DNA of 64,000 nt from contig CAVRYA010000010.1 of NCBI GenBank assembly GCA_963725315.1, positions 248,001 to 312,000 of the forward strand, in the 5' to 3' direction. This stretch comes from JBBRHQ01 sp963725315 (GTDB lineage: Bacteria; Actinomycetota; Thermoleophilia; Solirubrobacterales; 70-9). The notes beneath the pieces are model-generated. The model did not search any database. It saw only the letters and a list, made by a program, of their open reading frames with translations, and was not told where the DNA came from. A program made the translations under genes and the position numbers. How positions within the stretch are numbered: the first letter of the stretch is position 1; each line of letters begins with the position of its first letter. Positions 54,025-62,206 of the stretch are shown here, in pieces.

Positions 54025-55662
54025 GGCCCCAGGAGGTAGTTGAGGACGGCGTTGCCGCCCCTGTTCGAGCTTGACTTGCGGGGCGTCGCGCCCGCGCCGC
54101 TGGTTCCCGTCCCTCCCGGCGAGCCGCTGGGTCCGGTGGCATCAGGGGGGACGCTTGGGCCGCCGGCGCCGCCCTGGTCGCCCGCGCCGCTGGGGCTTGC
54201 CGGGCCCGCCGGCAGGGCCGGCAGCAGACCGGTGGCGTCTCCGCTGTCGTTGATGTCGGGCACCGCCAGGGTGCCGCCGCTGCGGCCGGTGGCCTGCTGG
54301 AGCATCTTGAGGATCGCCTCGCGGCTTGCGGGGTTGAGACGGGACGAGCCGGTCCCGAAGTTCGCCGAGCAGCTCGGGTTGAAGACCTGCGCGTACTGGA
54401 CGCAGGAGGAGATGAGGATGTTGGTGCGCTGGTAGTGCCCGAACTTGTCGAAGCCGTTATCCGTCGTGGCGCCGTTGTAGATGAACTTCATCAGCGCGTC
54501 GTAACCACCGGTCTTGCGCAGGGTGAAGAGCAGCTGACGGAGGTTGCGCGAGGGACTCTGGGCGACGTTCGCGAGGTTGCGAAGCTGGAGGACGACCGGG
54601 TCGGCGGCGCGGATGTTGGGGCCGGACGATCTCGCCGGCGTCACCGAGGCTCTTGAGGCTGATCGTCGTCGCCTTCGAGAAGGCCGGCGTCGCCCTGGTC
54701 AGCCTGGTGATCGCCGGGGCGGCGCCGAGCAGCTCGCTGAAAACGGGCCGGGCAGCGTCCGAGAAGGTGCCGAGGTCCGTCATCGTCGAGCGGACCTCGC
54801 GCAGAGTCTGGGGCAGCAGCTCGATGTTGCGCTCGAGGTCGGTCCCGCGCTCTGCCGTCGCCGAGTTCACCGTGGCGCTGTTGCGCAGGAAGCCGACCAG
54901 GTGCGCCCGCTCGCGCGCCAGCGGCTCGAGCGAGGTGTCGGAGTCCTCTGCCAGCTTCGCCAGCTGCTTGTTCTGGGCGGCGAGTATCGCCAGCACCTCG
55001 TTGGTCTCGCGCAGCGCCGGGTCGGCGCGCAGGACGATCCGGTTCAGCTCCTCGCCGCGCGCCGCCAGGCCGGCGCCGAGGTCGTTGATGATCAGGCGGA
55101 AGCGCTCCGCGTACGGTTGGCGCTGGATGTTGTTGACCAGGTCGAGGTCGACGGCCTTGCCGTTGTTCTCGACCGGCAGCAGGTACTGGCCGGCGCCGGT
55201 CTGGCCGTCGGGGATCTTCTTCAGCTCCGGCGGCGGCGGCGTCCCCGGCGCCCGCTGATGGGTCGGCAGGCAATCGACGAACTTCTCGCCGATCAGAGAC
55301 TGCGGCCGGATCAGGCAGGTGGCGTCGCTGCGGAAGTCCTTGAACCCCGGGTCGGTGATCTCGAGCACGACCACCGCCTTGCCGGGAACCGCGGCGCCAC
55401 GGCCGCCGGCGCACTGGCTGACGTCTCGCTTCGGGCCGCGGCAGGAGTCGATCTCACCCGGTGCCGAGACGTCCACCGAGGAGACCGAGCCGACGTTGGC
55501 CCCGGCTACCCGGACATCCTCGCCGTTGACGATGAAGCCGCCGTTGTCGAAGTAGGCGCGGATCTGATAGCTGCCGCCGTCGCCGCTGCCGCCCGCATTG
55601 GCGACGATCACCAGCCCCACGAGGAGCGCCACCGCGAGGACTATGAGCGCGATCCTCCTCAT
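54021..55662 (-). CDS. Mce/MlaD family protein, second of the cluster, one frameshift
   Basis: About 545 residues when rejoined. ATG 55662 (ATGA overlap with the first gene) begins the transmembrane helix. The MlaD domain has V-R-V-A-G-A-N-V-G-S-V and L-I-G-E-K-F-V-D-C, and the helical Mce region follows. Within a four-base C run in the coding strand (54618-54621), one extra C shifts the frame; dropping it continues R-P-N-I-R-A-A-D-P-V-V-L into the C-terminal part. The end is Gly/Pro/Ser-rich. The start at 55662 is preferred over an upstream one lying inside the first gene. Confidence 0.84.
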
Positions 55663-56942
55663 GGTCCGGGCGGCACGTCCGCCGGGTTGCACTTGCCGGC
55701 CAGCTTGCCCTGATCGGTGAACGGGTTCGACCCGGTGATCGGCTGCGTGGCGCCGCCGGGGCAGCGGGTCGAGATCGCGGTGGTGAAGCCGTTGAACTTG
55801 TCGGCGAGCGGGATCGGGTCGAGGTTGTTGGTGACCGAGTTCCAGTTGAAGAGGTTGAAGGCGGCGTTCTGGACCCGGGCGTAGTGGCCGTTGGCGTCGT
55901 AGTAGCCGGTGATCTGGCCAATGCGGCTGAACGAGCCGAGCAGGTCGGGGGCATAGGGGCGGGCGAAGGCGATCACCGGCTGCGAGGCGTTCAGCGAAGC
56001 GATCCCCGTCGTGCTGGCGGGTCCGCCGAGCTTGTGCAGCGGCACCGAGGCCCTGACCAGGTCGGCCAGCGGGTTGGAGCCGTCGGGCGCCTTGACAGTC
56101 CTGCGCAGGTCGGTGAACACCGGCACGGCGCGGTTGACGACGGGGCGCAGCTTCAGCAGGAAGGGGTTGAGGTTCTTGGTCGCCTTCTTGGTCGTGTTGA
56201 CGAGCGGGTCGAGGTCGTCGAGCGCGGCGCGGAGGTTGACGAAGGTCGTGTTGGCCTGGCGCAGGGTCGGCGGCAGCACCTGCAACGCCTGGTCGAGGGA
56301 GGTGTTCTGGCTGGCGATCGCCCCGAGCGCGGTGTTCGCGTTGGAGACCAGCGAGGTGAGCTGGTCGCGCTTCTGCGCCACCGCGGTCACCACCTTGCCG
56401 CCGTTGACGATGAAGTCGGTCAGCACCCGCTGGTCGGAGCTCAGCTCCTTGAGCAGCCTGTCGGTGCTGCTCAGGGCCGGGGCGAAGTACTTGTAGGTGG
56501 CGTTTGCCTGCTCGCCCTTGCCGGCGTAGACCGCGGCGAAGCCCTGAATCACGCCCTGCAGCCCCTTCCGCGTCTTCGGAGTGAAGGTGCCGAAGAGCTG
56601 GTCGAGGTCGACCGGGGTCGTGGTCGCGTCCCCGGCGAGGGTGCCGTCGTCGGGTATCGCGGGGGCGTTGTCGGGCCCGGGGGTGATCGAGATGTAGCGG
56701 CCGGCGACGGTCGAGAGCGAAGGCGTGCGGATCACCGCCGTCGTCCCCTCGTGCAGCTGGTCGTCGACCGTGATCTCGACCTCGGCCTGGTTGTCGGGCG
56801 CCAGCTTGATGCTCTCCACCGAGCCGGCCGGCGCCCCGCCGATCAGCACCTGGTTGTCGGGGACGAGCTGGCCGGCGGTCTCGAACATCAGCCGGTACTT
56901 GTGGCCGCCGTCGCCGCCGAAAAGGAGCACCGCCACCAGCAC
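55659..56942 (-). CDS. Mce/MlaD family protein, first of the cluster, start uncertain
   Basis: 427 residues from GTG 56942. The MlaD domain (V-L-I-G-G-A-P-A-G-S-V at about 33, V-A-G-R-Y-I-S-I-T-P) and helical Mce region are intact. The given start leaves only half a transmembrane helix. The frame stays open upstream and encodes S-S-L-I-S-R-L-I-T-I-A-A-L-V-A-A-V-V, which completes the helix, but it has no ATG, GTG or TTG before a TAG about 130 bases up. A CTG start or a small indel near the beginning is likely. No YrbE/MlaE permease precedes it. Confidence 0.82.
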   Translation of the reverse strand: MLVAVLLFGGDGGHKYRLMFETAGQLVPDNQVLIGGAPAGSVESIKLAPDNQAEVEITVDDQLHEGTTAVIRTPSLSTVAGRYISITPGPDNAPAIPDDGTLAGDATTTPVDLDQLFGTFTPKTRKGLQGVIQGFAAVYAGKGEQANATYKYFAPALSSTDRLLKELSSDQRVLTDFIVNGGKVVTAVAQKRDQLTSLVSNANTALGAIASQNTSLDQALQVLPPTLRQANTTFVNLRAALDDLDPLVNTTKKATKNLNPFLLKLRPVVNRAVPVFTDLRRTVKAPDGSNPLADLVRASVPLHKLGGPASTTGIASLNASQPVIAFARPYAPDLLGSFSRIGQITGYYDANGHYARVQNAAFNLFNWNSVTNNLDPIPLADKFNGFTTAISTRCPGGATQPITGSNPFTDQGKLAGKCNPADVPPGP

Positions 56943-57204
56943 GACAGCGGCGACGAGCGCCGCGATCGTGATCAGACGTGAGATCAGCGAACTCCGTCCG
57001 GCAGTCGGGCTACCTGACTGTTTTGGTGGATTCGCCGGCGTCGATCCGTCCTTTGACAGTTCCCCGAGCTCTCCCCCCTCGGGCAGAGTCTCCTACCTGC
57101 TGCCCGGATCCTATCCGAGCCCGGGGCGGCTTCCCGAGCCTCCTAACGCACGGTTAACGAGGCCTGAATATTGCTCCCTGGCGCCGTTTGCGGCCCCGAC
57201 GCCC

Positions 57205-59991
57205 CTAAGGGACCTCGCGCCGCAGCCAGCCGCGATAGAAGCCCTCGATGTCGGGGAGGAACTCGTGCACCACCGGGTAGCCGGGCGTCACCGCCTCGGT
57301 CTCCAGCAGGCGGCCGGATAGCGGGCAGTAGAACTCGCGCAGCTCCATCCACTCCGGGTCGCAATGCGCCATCCGGGGGTAGATCTCCTCGAGCAGCTCG
57401 TCGGAGTCGCGGACCAGGATCGGCGCGTGCATCTTCCAGTTCTGATCGAAGCGGCAGAAGTCGTGCCCGGCGTCGCTGCGGATCACCAGCTCGCCGTCGT
57501 CCGAGCGGCGGACCACGTTGAGGCCCTCCCCGACCGGCAGCACGATCCGATCGTCGTAGGGGACCCGCTCCTGGAGGACCTCGATCCATTTCTCGAAGCG
57601 GTCGGGGTCCTTGTAGGCGGACTGGATCTCCTTCACCTCGGCCCGGGAGAGCCTCTCGTCCAAGAGCGCGGCAAGCGTCTGCGGCTCGAGCGTCCGCCCT
57701 GCCGCGCGGGGCGGCTCGACCTCGGCGACCTCGGATGACGCGAGGAAGCGGGCCGCCGACTCCTCGGGGCTGATCCTGCCGGGCTTCGCCCGCACCTCGG
57801 CGGCGACGGTCGGGGTCTCGATCTCGAACTCGAAGTCCTCGGGCAGGTCCCAGAATCCGCGGTACTCCGCCGCCCAGCGCTCCGAGAGCTTCATCGACTC
57901 CGCGTAGGCAACCTTGACCGGGTCGATCAGGTCGCCGTCGAGCACCCGGCGGCGCTGCTCGGCCCACCACTCCTGCGCGGGGCGGGCGCGCTCGAGGCGG
58001 CGGGCGCGGGCGCCGTCGCGATCGGAGACTGCATAGACCGACTCGGCGAAGCGCGGCAGCAGGTGGCCCTCGTCGACGTCGCGCCGGACCGCCTCGGGCG
58101 GGCGCTCGAGGGGGTCGCCGAGGCCGGCTGCGCCCTTCATCACCGAGAGGTAGAGGTCGCCGTTGGCGAACGGCTCGAGCAGGGTCCAGTTGTCGAGCTC
58201 GAGGTGGCGATCGCCGTCGATCGCGATCAGCGCCGGTTCGTCGAAGGGACCGTCGGCGACCGGGTAGGCCTCGCCGGCCTCGGCCATCCGGCGCAGGTCG
58301 TTCGCCCTGATGTTGTGGATGTAGGCGGTCGAGCCCGGATAGCCGCCGAAGATCCCCTGCGAGGTGAACAGCCGGGTCGTGCCGAGGTTCTGGAGCTCCC
58401 AGAAGGGCGTGTTCCAGATCATCTGCAGCGACTCGAAGCTGGAGCCGCCGCGGTGGCGGCCGGGGCCGGCCGTGTTGGGCTTGATTCGGCGCGAGAGGTA
58501 GACCATCGGGCAGATCAGCTCCCACATCTCGACGTCGCCGGCGTCGCCCTCCGGGTTGAACATCGCCGCGCAGGTGTCGGTCCCGTCCAGCACGTACTTG
58601 GCCCCCATCCCCTGCGCCGCGATCTCGAAGTTCATGATCGCCGAGGAGTTCCCGTACTGGTCCACCCCGCCCCCCTGGATCACGTTGCCGGAGACCGAGT
58701 AGGGGGCGATCACCTCCTCGATGAAGCCGCGCGCCTGGAGCGCCCGCGAGAGGGTGCGCGGGTAGCCGGTGAAGGCGGGCTGCAGGAAGGCCCAGGCGAT
58801 CCCGGTCGAGCCCTCGGCGTCCCCGAGGTTGGAGATCGTCCCCTCGGGGAAGTTGGTCTCGACCGCGTAGTAGGCGCCGTCGTTGACCTTGTCGTTGCAG
58901 ATCAGGGTCTGCGTGAACATCACCCAGATCGCTCCCTGCATCCCCGAAGGGGTGCAGTTCATCGAGTGCCAGCCCCAGGCGGAGGCCCCGTCCATGTCGA
59001 GCGCGTAGTCGCCGTCGCCGCCGATCCGCACCTCGAAGGGGGCGTGCATGACGAAGTCGCGGCGGGCCCGCGCCGGCAGCTGCGGCTTGTCGGCGAAGGT
59101 CGTGTCCATGAAGGCCGAGGCTCGGTAGCGGCCGGGGACGGTCATCTCCCGGATCCGTGCCTTGAAGGAGCGGCGGCCCTCCTCGATCACCTCGCGACTG
59201 AACTGCTTGAAACGGTCGAGCCCCTCCTCGAGCACCACCCGCTCGAGGGCCTCGCGGATCATGTGGCAGCCGGCGAGCCGGGTGCGCTCGTCGAGCAGGT
59301 AGTACATCGGCGCCCGGGTCTGCTTCTGGCAGCGCTGCAGGTGCCAGGCGGCGAGCTCGTCCTCCTCGCCGATCTTCATGCAGGGGAGGTCGATGCCGTC
59401 GTCGAGGCGGTTGGTCGGCCCGACCGGGACCCCGCCCGGGGTCGAGGCGCCGATGTCCAGGACGTGGGTGACGCCGCCGGCCCAGGCGATCAGCTCGCCC
59501 TCCCAGAAGATCGGTACGAAGGTCTGCACGTCGGCGTTGTGGACGTCCCCGATCACCGGGTCGTTGTTGGAGAAGATGTCACCGGGGCGGATCTTCGGGT
59601 TGTCCTCCCAGCCGTTCCGGACCATGAACTTGATCGCGTCCGACATCGTGTGGACGTGGACGATGATCCCGGTCGAGAGCGCGATCGAGTCGCCCTCGGG
59701 GGTGTAGAGGGCGAAGCACAGCTCCCCCAGCTCGCGGACGATCGGCGAGGCCGAGATGTTGAGCGCCGTCTCGCGGGCCGAGACGAGGCCGCCGCGCAGC
59801 CGCGCGAAGAGCTTCTCGTAGCCGATCGGGTCCGACTCCATCATCGCCAGATCGGAGATCCCGCAGTAGTGGCCGGTCTCGGCGAAGAGGCGATCGGATG
59901 TGGCCAGCATCTCGTCGAGGCGGCGGCCGTCCCAGCCGATCCCGCCGGCCTCCCGCGGCTCCAGCCTGCGCGTCTCCTCGACGATCGGCAT
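57205..59991 (-). CDS. Acetone/acetophenone carboxylase-like alpha subunit (HyuB family) fused to gamma-like domain
   Basis: 928 residues. Residues about 20-700 are hydantoinase B/acetone carboxylase alpha, with S-I-A-L-S-T-G, D-I-F-S-N-N-D-P and D-V-H-N-A-D (metal site), G-G-V-T-H, and the late N-T-A-G-P-G-R-H-R-G-G. Residues about 775-928 match the small gamma subunit of acetone carboxylase: D-F-C-R-F-D-Q-N-W-K, then P-E-W-M-E-L-R-E-F-Y-C-P and E-F-L-P-D-I-E-G-F-Y-R-G-W-L. Such enzymes carboxylate ketones using ATP. Each expected zinc-ribbon cysteine pair appears to keep only one Cys. ATG 59991. It is last in an operon with the beta subunit upstream. Confidence 0.85.
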   Translation of the reverse strand: MPIVEETRRLEPREAGGIGWDGRRLDEMLATSDRLFAETGHYCGISDLAMMESDPIGYEKLFARLRGGLVSARETALNISASPIVRELGELCFALYTPEGDSIALSTGIIVHVHTMSDAIKFMVRNGWEDNPKIRPGDIFSNNDPVIGDVHNADVQTFVPIFWEGELIAWAGGVTHVLDIGASTPGGVPVGPTNRLDDGIDLPCMKIGEEDELAAWHLQRCQKQTRAPMYYLLDERTRLAGCHMIREALERVVLEEGLDRFKQFSREVIEEGRRSFKARIREMTVPGRYRASAFMDTTFADKPQLPARARRDFVMHAPFEVRIGGDGDYALDMDGASAWGWHSMNCTPSGMQGAIWVMFTQTLICNDKVNDGAYYAVETNFPEGTISNLGDAEGSTGIAWAFLQPAFTGYPRTLSRALQARGFIEEVIAPYSVSGNVIQGGGVDQYGNSSAIMNFEIAAQGMGAKYVLDGTDTCAAMFNPEGDAGDVEMWELICPMVYLSRRIKPNTAGPGRHRGGSSFESLQMIWNTPFWELQNLGTTRLFTSQGIFGGYPGSTAYIHNIRANDLRRMAEAGEAYPVADGPFDEPALIAIDGDRHLELDNWTLLEPFANGDLYLSVMKGAAGLGDPLERPPEAVRRDVDEGHLLPRFAESVYAVSDRDGARARRLERARPAQEWWAEQRRRVLDGDLIDPVKVAYAESMKLSERWAAEYRGFWDLPEDFEFEIETPTVAAEVRAKPGRISPEESAARFLASSEVAEVEPPRAAGRTLEPQTLAALLDERLSRAEVKEIQSAYKDPDRFEKWIEVLQERVPYDDRIVLPVGEGLNVVRRSDDGELVIRSDAGHDFCRFDQNWKMHAPILVRDSDELLEEIYPRMAHCDPEWMELREFYCPLSGRLLETEAVTPGYPVVHEFLPDIEGFYRGWLRREVP

Positions 59992-60015
59992 CGCTGCGAG
60001 GGACTCTAACGCGGC

Positions 60016-60909
60016 TCAGGCGGGCTGGGCGGCGCCGGCGTTGGCGGCGATCTCATCCACGATGGAGGGCCACAGGATCGGGGGCAGGTCGTGGCCCATG
60101 CCGGCGAAGACCTTCAGCCTTGCCCCGGGAATCGCCCGGGCGGTCGCCTCGCCGCCGCTGAGCGAGATCAGCGGGTCCTCGGCCCCGTGCAGCACGAGTG
60201 CCGGCAGCTCCAGCCGCTCCAGCTCCGCAGTGCGGTCGGCGGCGGTGGTGATCGCGTGCAGCTGGCGGGCAATTCCCTCGGGGTAGTGACTGCGGTCGAA
60301 GCAGGTTCGGCCGAGCTCGCGCAAGCGTTCCTCGTCCGCGGGGTACCCGGGCGAGCCGATCGCGCGGGAGATCTGCACCGAGGCCTCGCCGTAGCCTTCC
60401 CGGGTCGGCTCGGGCGGCAGGCTCAGCGCCCCGATCGCCGCCGGCGTCGAGCGGCCGACCCGGGGATCGCCGGTGGTCGACATGATCGAGCACAGCGAAG
60501 CCACCCGCTCGGGATGCTCGATCGCGACGATCTGGGAGATCATCCCTCCCATCGAGGCGCCGACGACGTGGGCCCGCTCGATCCCCAAATGGTCGAGGAG
60601 CCCGACGGTGTCCGCGGCCATGTCCCCGAGGCCGTACGCCGGCACACCCCCACCGATGAGCATCTCGGCCCCGGGGACCGGCAGGTCGGCGAGCTTCGTC
60701 GAGTGCCCAATGTCGCGGTTGTCGAAGCGGATCACCCGGTAGCCGCGCTCGGCCAGCCGCCCGCAGAAGCGCTCGTCCCAGTGGATCATCTGGCAGGCGA
60801 GCCCCATGACCAGCAGCAGCGGCGTCCCGCCGAGGTCGCCGATCTCCTGGTAGGCGATCTCGATCCCGTTGGCGGGCGCGATCCGCTCCTCGCCGACCAC
60901 CGGCTCCAC
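60016..60909 (-). CDS. Alpha/beta hydrolase, first of a paralogous pair
   Basis: 297 residues. The oxyanion region is L-L-L-V-M-G-L, nucleophile elbow G-A-S-M-G-G at about 117, acid H-G-A-E-D-P at about 237, and catalytic G-M-G-H-D near 265. A-N-G-I-E-I-A-Y at the N-terminus and F-D-N-R-D are typical of the 3-oxoadipate enol-lactonase/aclacinomycin methylesterase-type group. It lies between the carboxylase subunits and is about 60 percent similar by eye to its neighbour, so both probably act on the same pathway. GTG 60909 sits 3 bases after the neighbour's stop. Confidence 0.85.
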   Translation of the reverse strand: MEPVVGEERIAPANGIEIAYQEIGDLGGTPLLLVMGLACQMIHWDERFCGRLAERGYRVIRFDNRDIGHSTKLADLPVPGAEMLIGGGVPAYGLGDMAADTVGLLDHLGIERAHVVGASMGGMISQIVAIEHPERVASLCSIMSTTGDPRVGRSTPAAIGALSLPPEPTREGYGEASVQISRAIGSPGYPADEERLRELGRTCFDRSHYPEGIARQLHAITTAADRTAELERLELPALVLHGAEDPLISLSGGEATARAIPGARLKVFAGMGHDLPPILWPSIVDEIAANAGAAQPA

Positions 60910-60912
60910 GCC

Positions 60913-61882
60913 TCAGGCGGGAACCGGAGCGGTGGTGGTGGCCCGCCGCGCGTGGGCGTTCAGCGCCTCGACGATCTGCGGCCAGAAGGCCGGCGACAGG
61001 TCATGTCCCATGCCCGGCACCACCTTCAGCCTGGCGCCGGGGATCGCCCTCGCCGTCGCCCGCCCCGCCGCCGGGCGGATCAGCGGGTCGACGGAGCCGT
61101 GGATCACGAGGGCGGGGAGATCGAGCCGGCGCAGCGCCCTGGTGCGGTTGCCCGAGCAGTTGATCGCGTGCAGCTGGCGCGCCACCCCGTCGGGGTAGAA
61201 GCAACGCCGGTAGGAGGTCTCGATCAGCAGGCGGAAGGACTCCTCGTCCATACGCTGGCCGGGCGAGCCGATCACCTCGAAGGTGCGGATCGCGAGCCGG
61301 ATGTAGGCCTCCGAGTCGGCCGGCGGCCTCGCCATCAGCGTCGCCATCGCCTTCCACTTCGGCCAGCGCAGCCAGCGGCTGCCGGTCGAGGACATGATCG
61401 AGGCCAGCGAGAGGAGCCGGCCCGGGTGCCTGATCGCGATCTCCTGCGTGATCATCCCCCCCATCGAGACCCCCGCGACGTGGGCCCGCTCGATCCCCAG
61501 CTCGTCGAGCAGCCCGACCGAGTCCGAGGCCATGTCGGAGAGCAGGTACGGGGGGTGCCCGGTGCCGGTGATCATCGCGGCGCGGGCAGGGACCCCGGCG
61601 CGGTCGAACTTGGTGCTGTGGCCGCAGTCGCGGTTGTCGAAGCGGATCACCCGGTAGCCGCGCTCGGCGAGCAGCGCCGCAGAAGCGCTGGTCCCAGGCG
61701 ATCATCTGCATCCCCAGCCCCATCACCAGCAGCAGCGGCTCCCCGCCCGGATCGCCGAACTCGTCGTAGGCGAGCTCGATCCCGTTGACGCTGGCGCGGC
61801 GCTCGCGCTGCTCGAGCGAGGCCAGCACCTCCTCCACGCTCTGGAGTGCGCCCGGTTCGCTCACCCGTGGGACTGTACCCAC
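60913..61882 (-). CDS. Alpha/beta hydrolase, second of the pair, one frameshift
   Basis: The N-terminal frame from GTG 61882 (or GTG 61864) reads V-N-G-I-E-L-A-Y and L-L-L-V-M-G-L to W-D-Q-R-F-C. After one surplus base at about 61675-61682 the sequence goes on L-L-A-E-R-G-Y-R-V-I-R-F-D-N-R-D with the nucleophile elbow G-V-S-M-G-G, H-G-S-V-D-P and G-M-G-H-D. Rejoined it is about 320 residues and colinear with its paralogue. The simplest view is an intact gene with an assembly indel. Confidence 0.82.
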
Positions 61883-61888
61883 GGGATC

Positions 61889-62050
61889 TCAGACGGGGCG
61901 CCCGGGGGCGGTCACCAGCGTCGGCCGCGGCCTCGGGGCCCGGGCGTCGCGCTCCCAGACGACCCAGGTGCGCTTCCCGGCCCGGGCGGCTGCCCCGGCG
62001 TTGCGGCTCAGGTGGTCGGTCTCGATTGCGGCGATCACGAAGCGGGTCAT
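61889..62050 (-). CDS. Small protein, 53 residues, unknown
   Basis: An ATG at 62050 with GGAGAG 5-6 bases upstream begins a 53-residue frame (M-T-R-F-V-I-A-A-I-E-T-D-H-L) ending 6 bases before the hydrolase start. It is basic at the C-terminus and has no recognised domain. The good ribosome-binding site and operon position are the only support. Confidence 0.4.
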   Translation of the reverse strand: MTRFVIAAIETDHLSRNAGAAARAGKRTWVVWERDARAPRPRPTLVTAPGRPV

Positions 62051-62206
62051 CGGTCTCTCCTCGTTCTGGTGAAATCCCATGACCCGAGTCTCGGACAGCA
62101 CTCCGTACCCGGCCAGAGGACGCAGGTCTGAACCTGCGCCGCCCGGGGGGTGGACGTGATCACACCCAGGTCGTAGCCGGCGCCGGCGCCCGGAGCGGCG
62201 CTGCGA

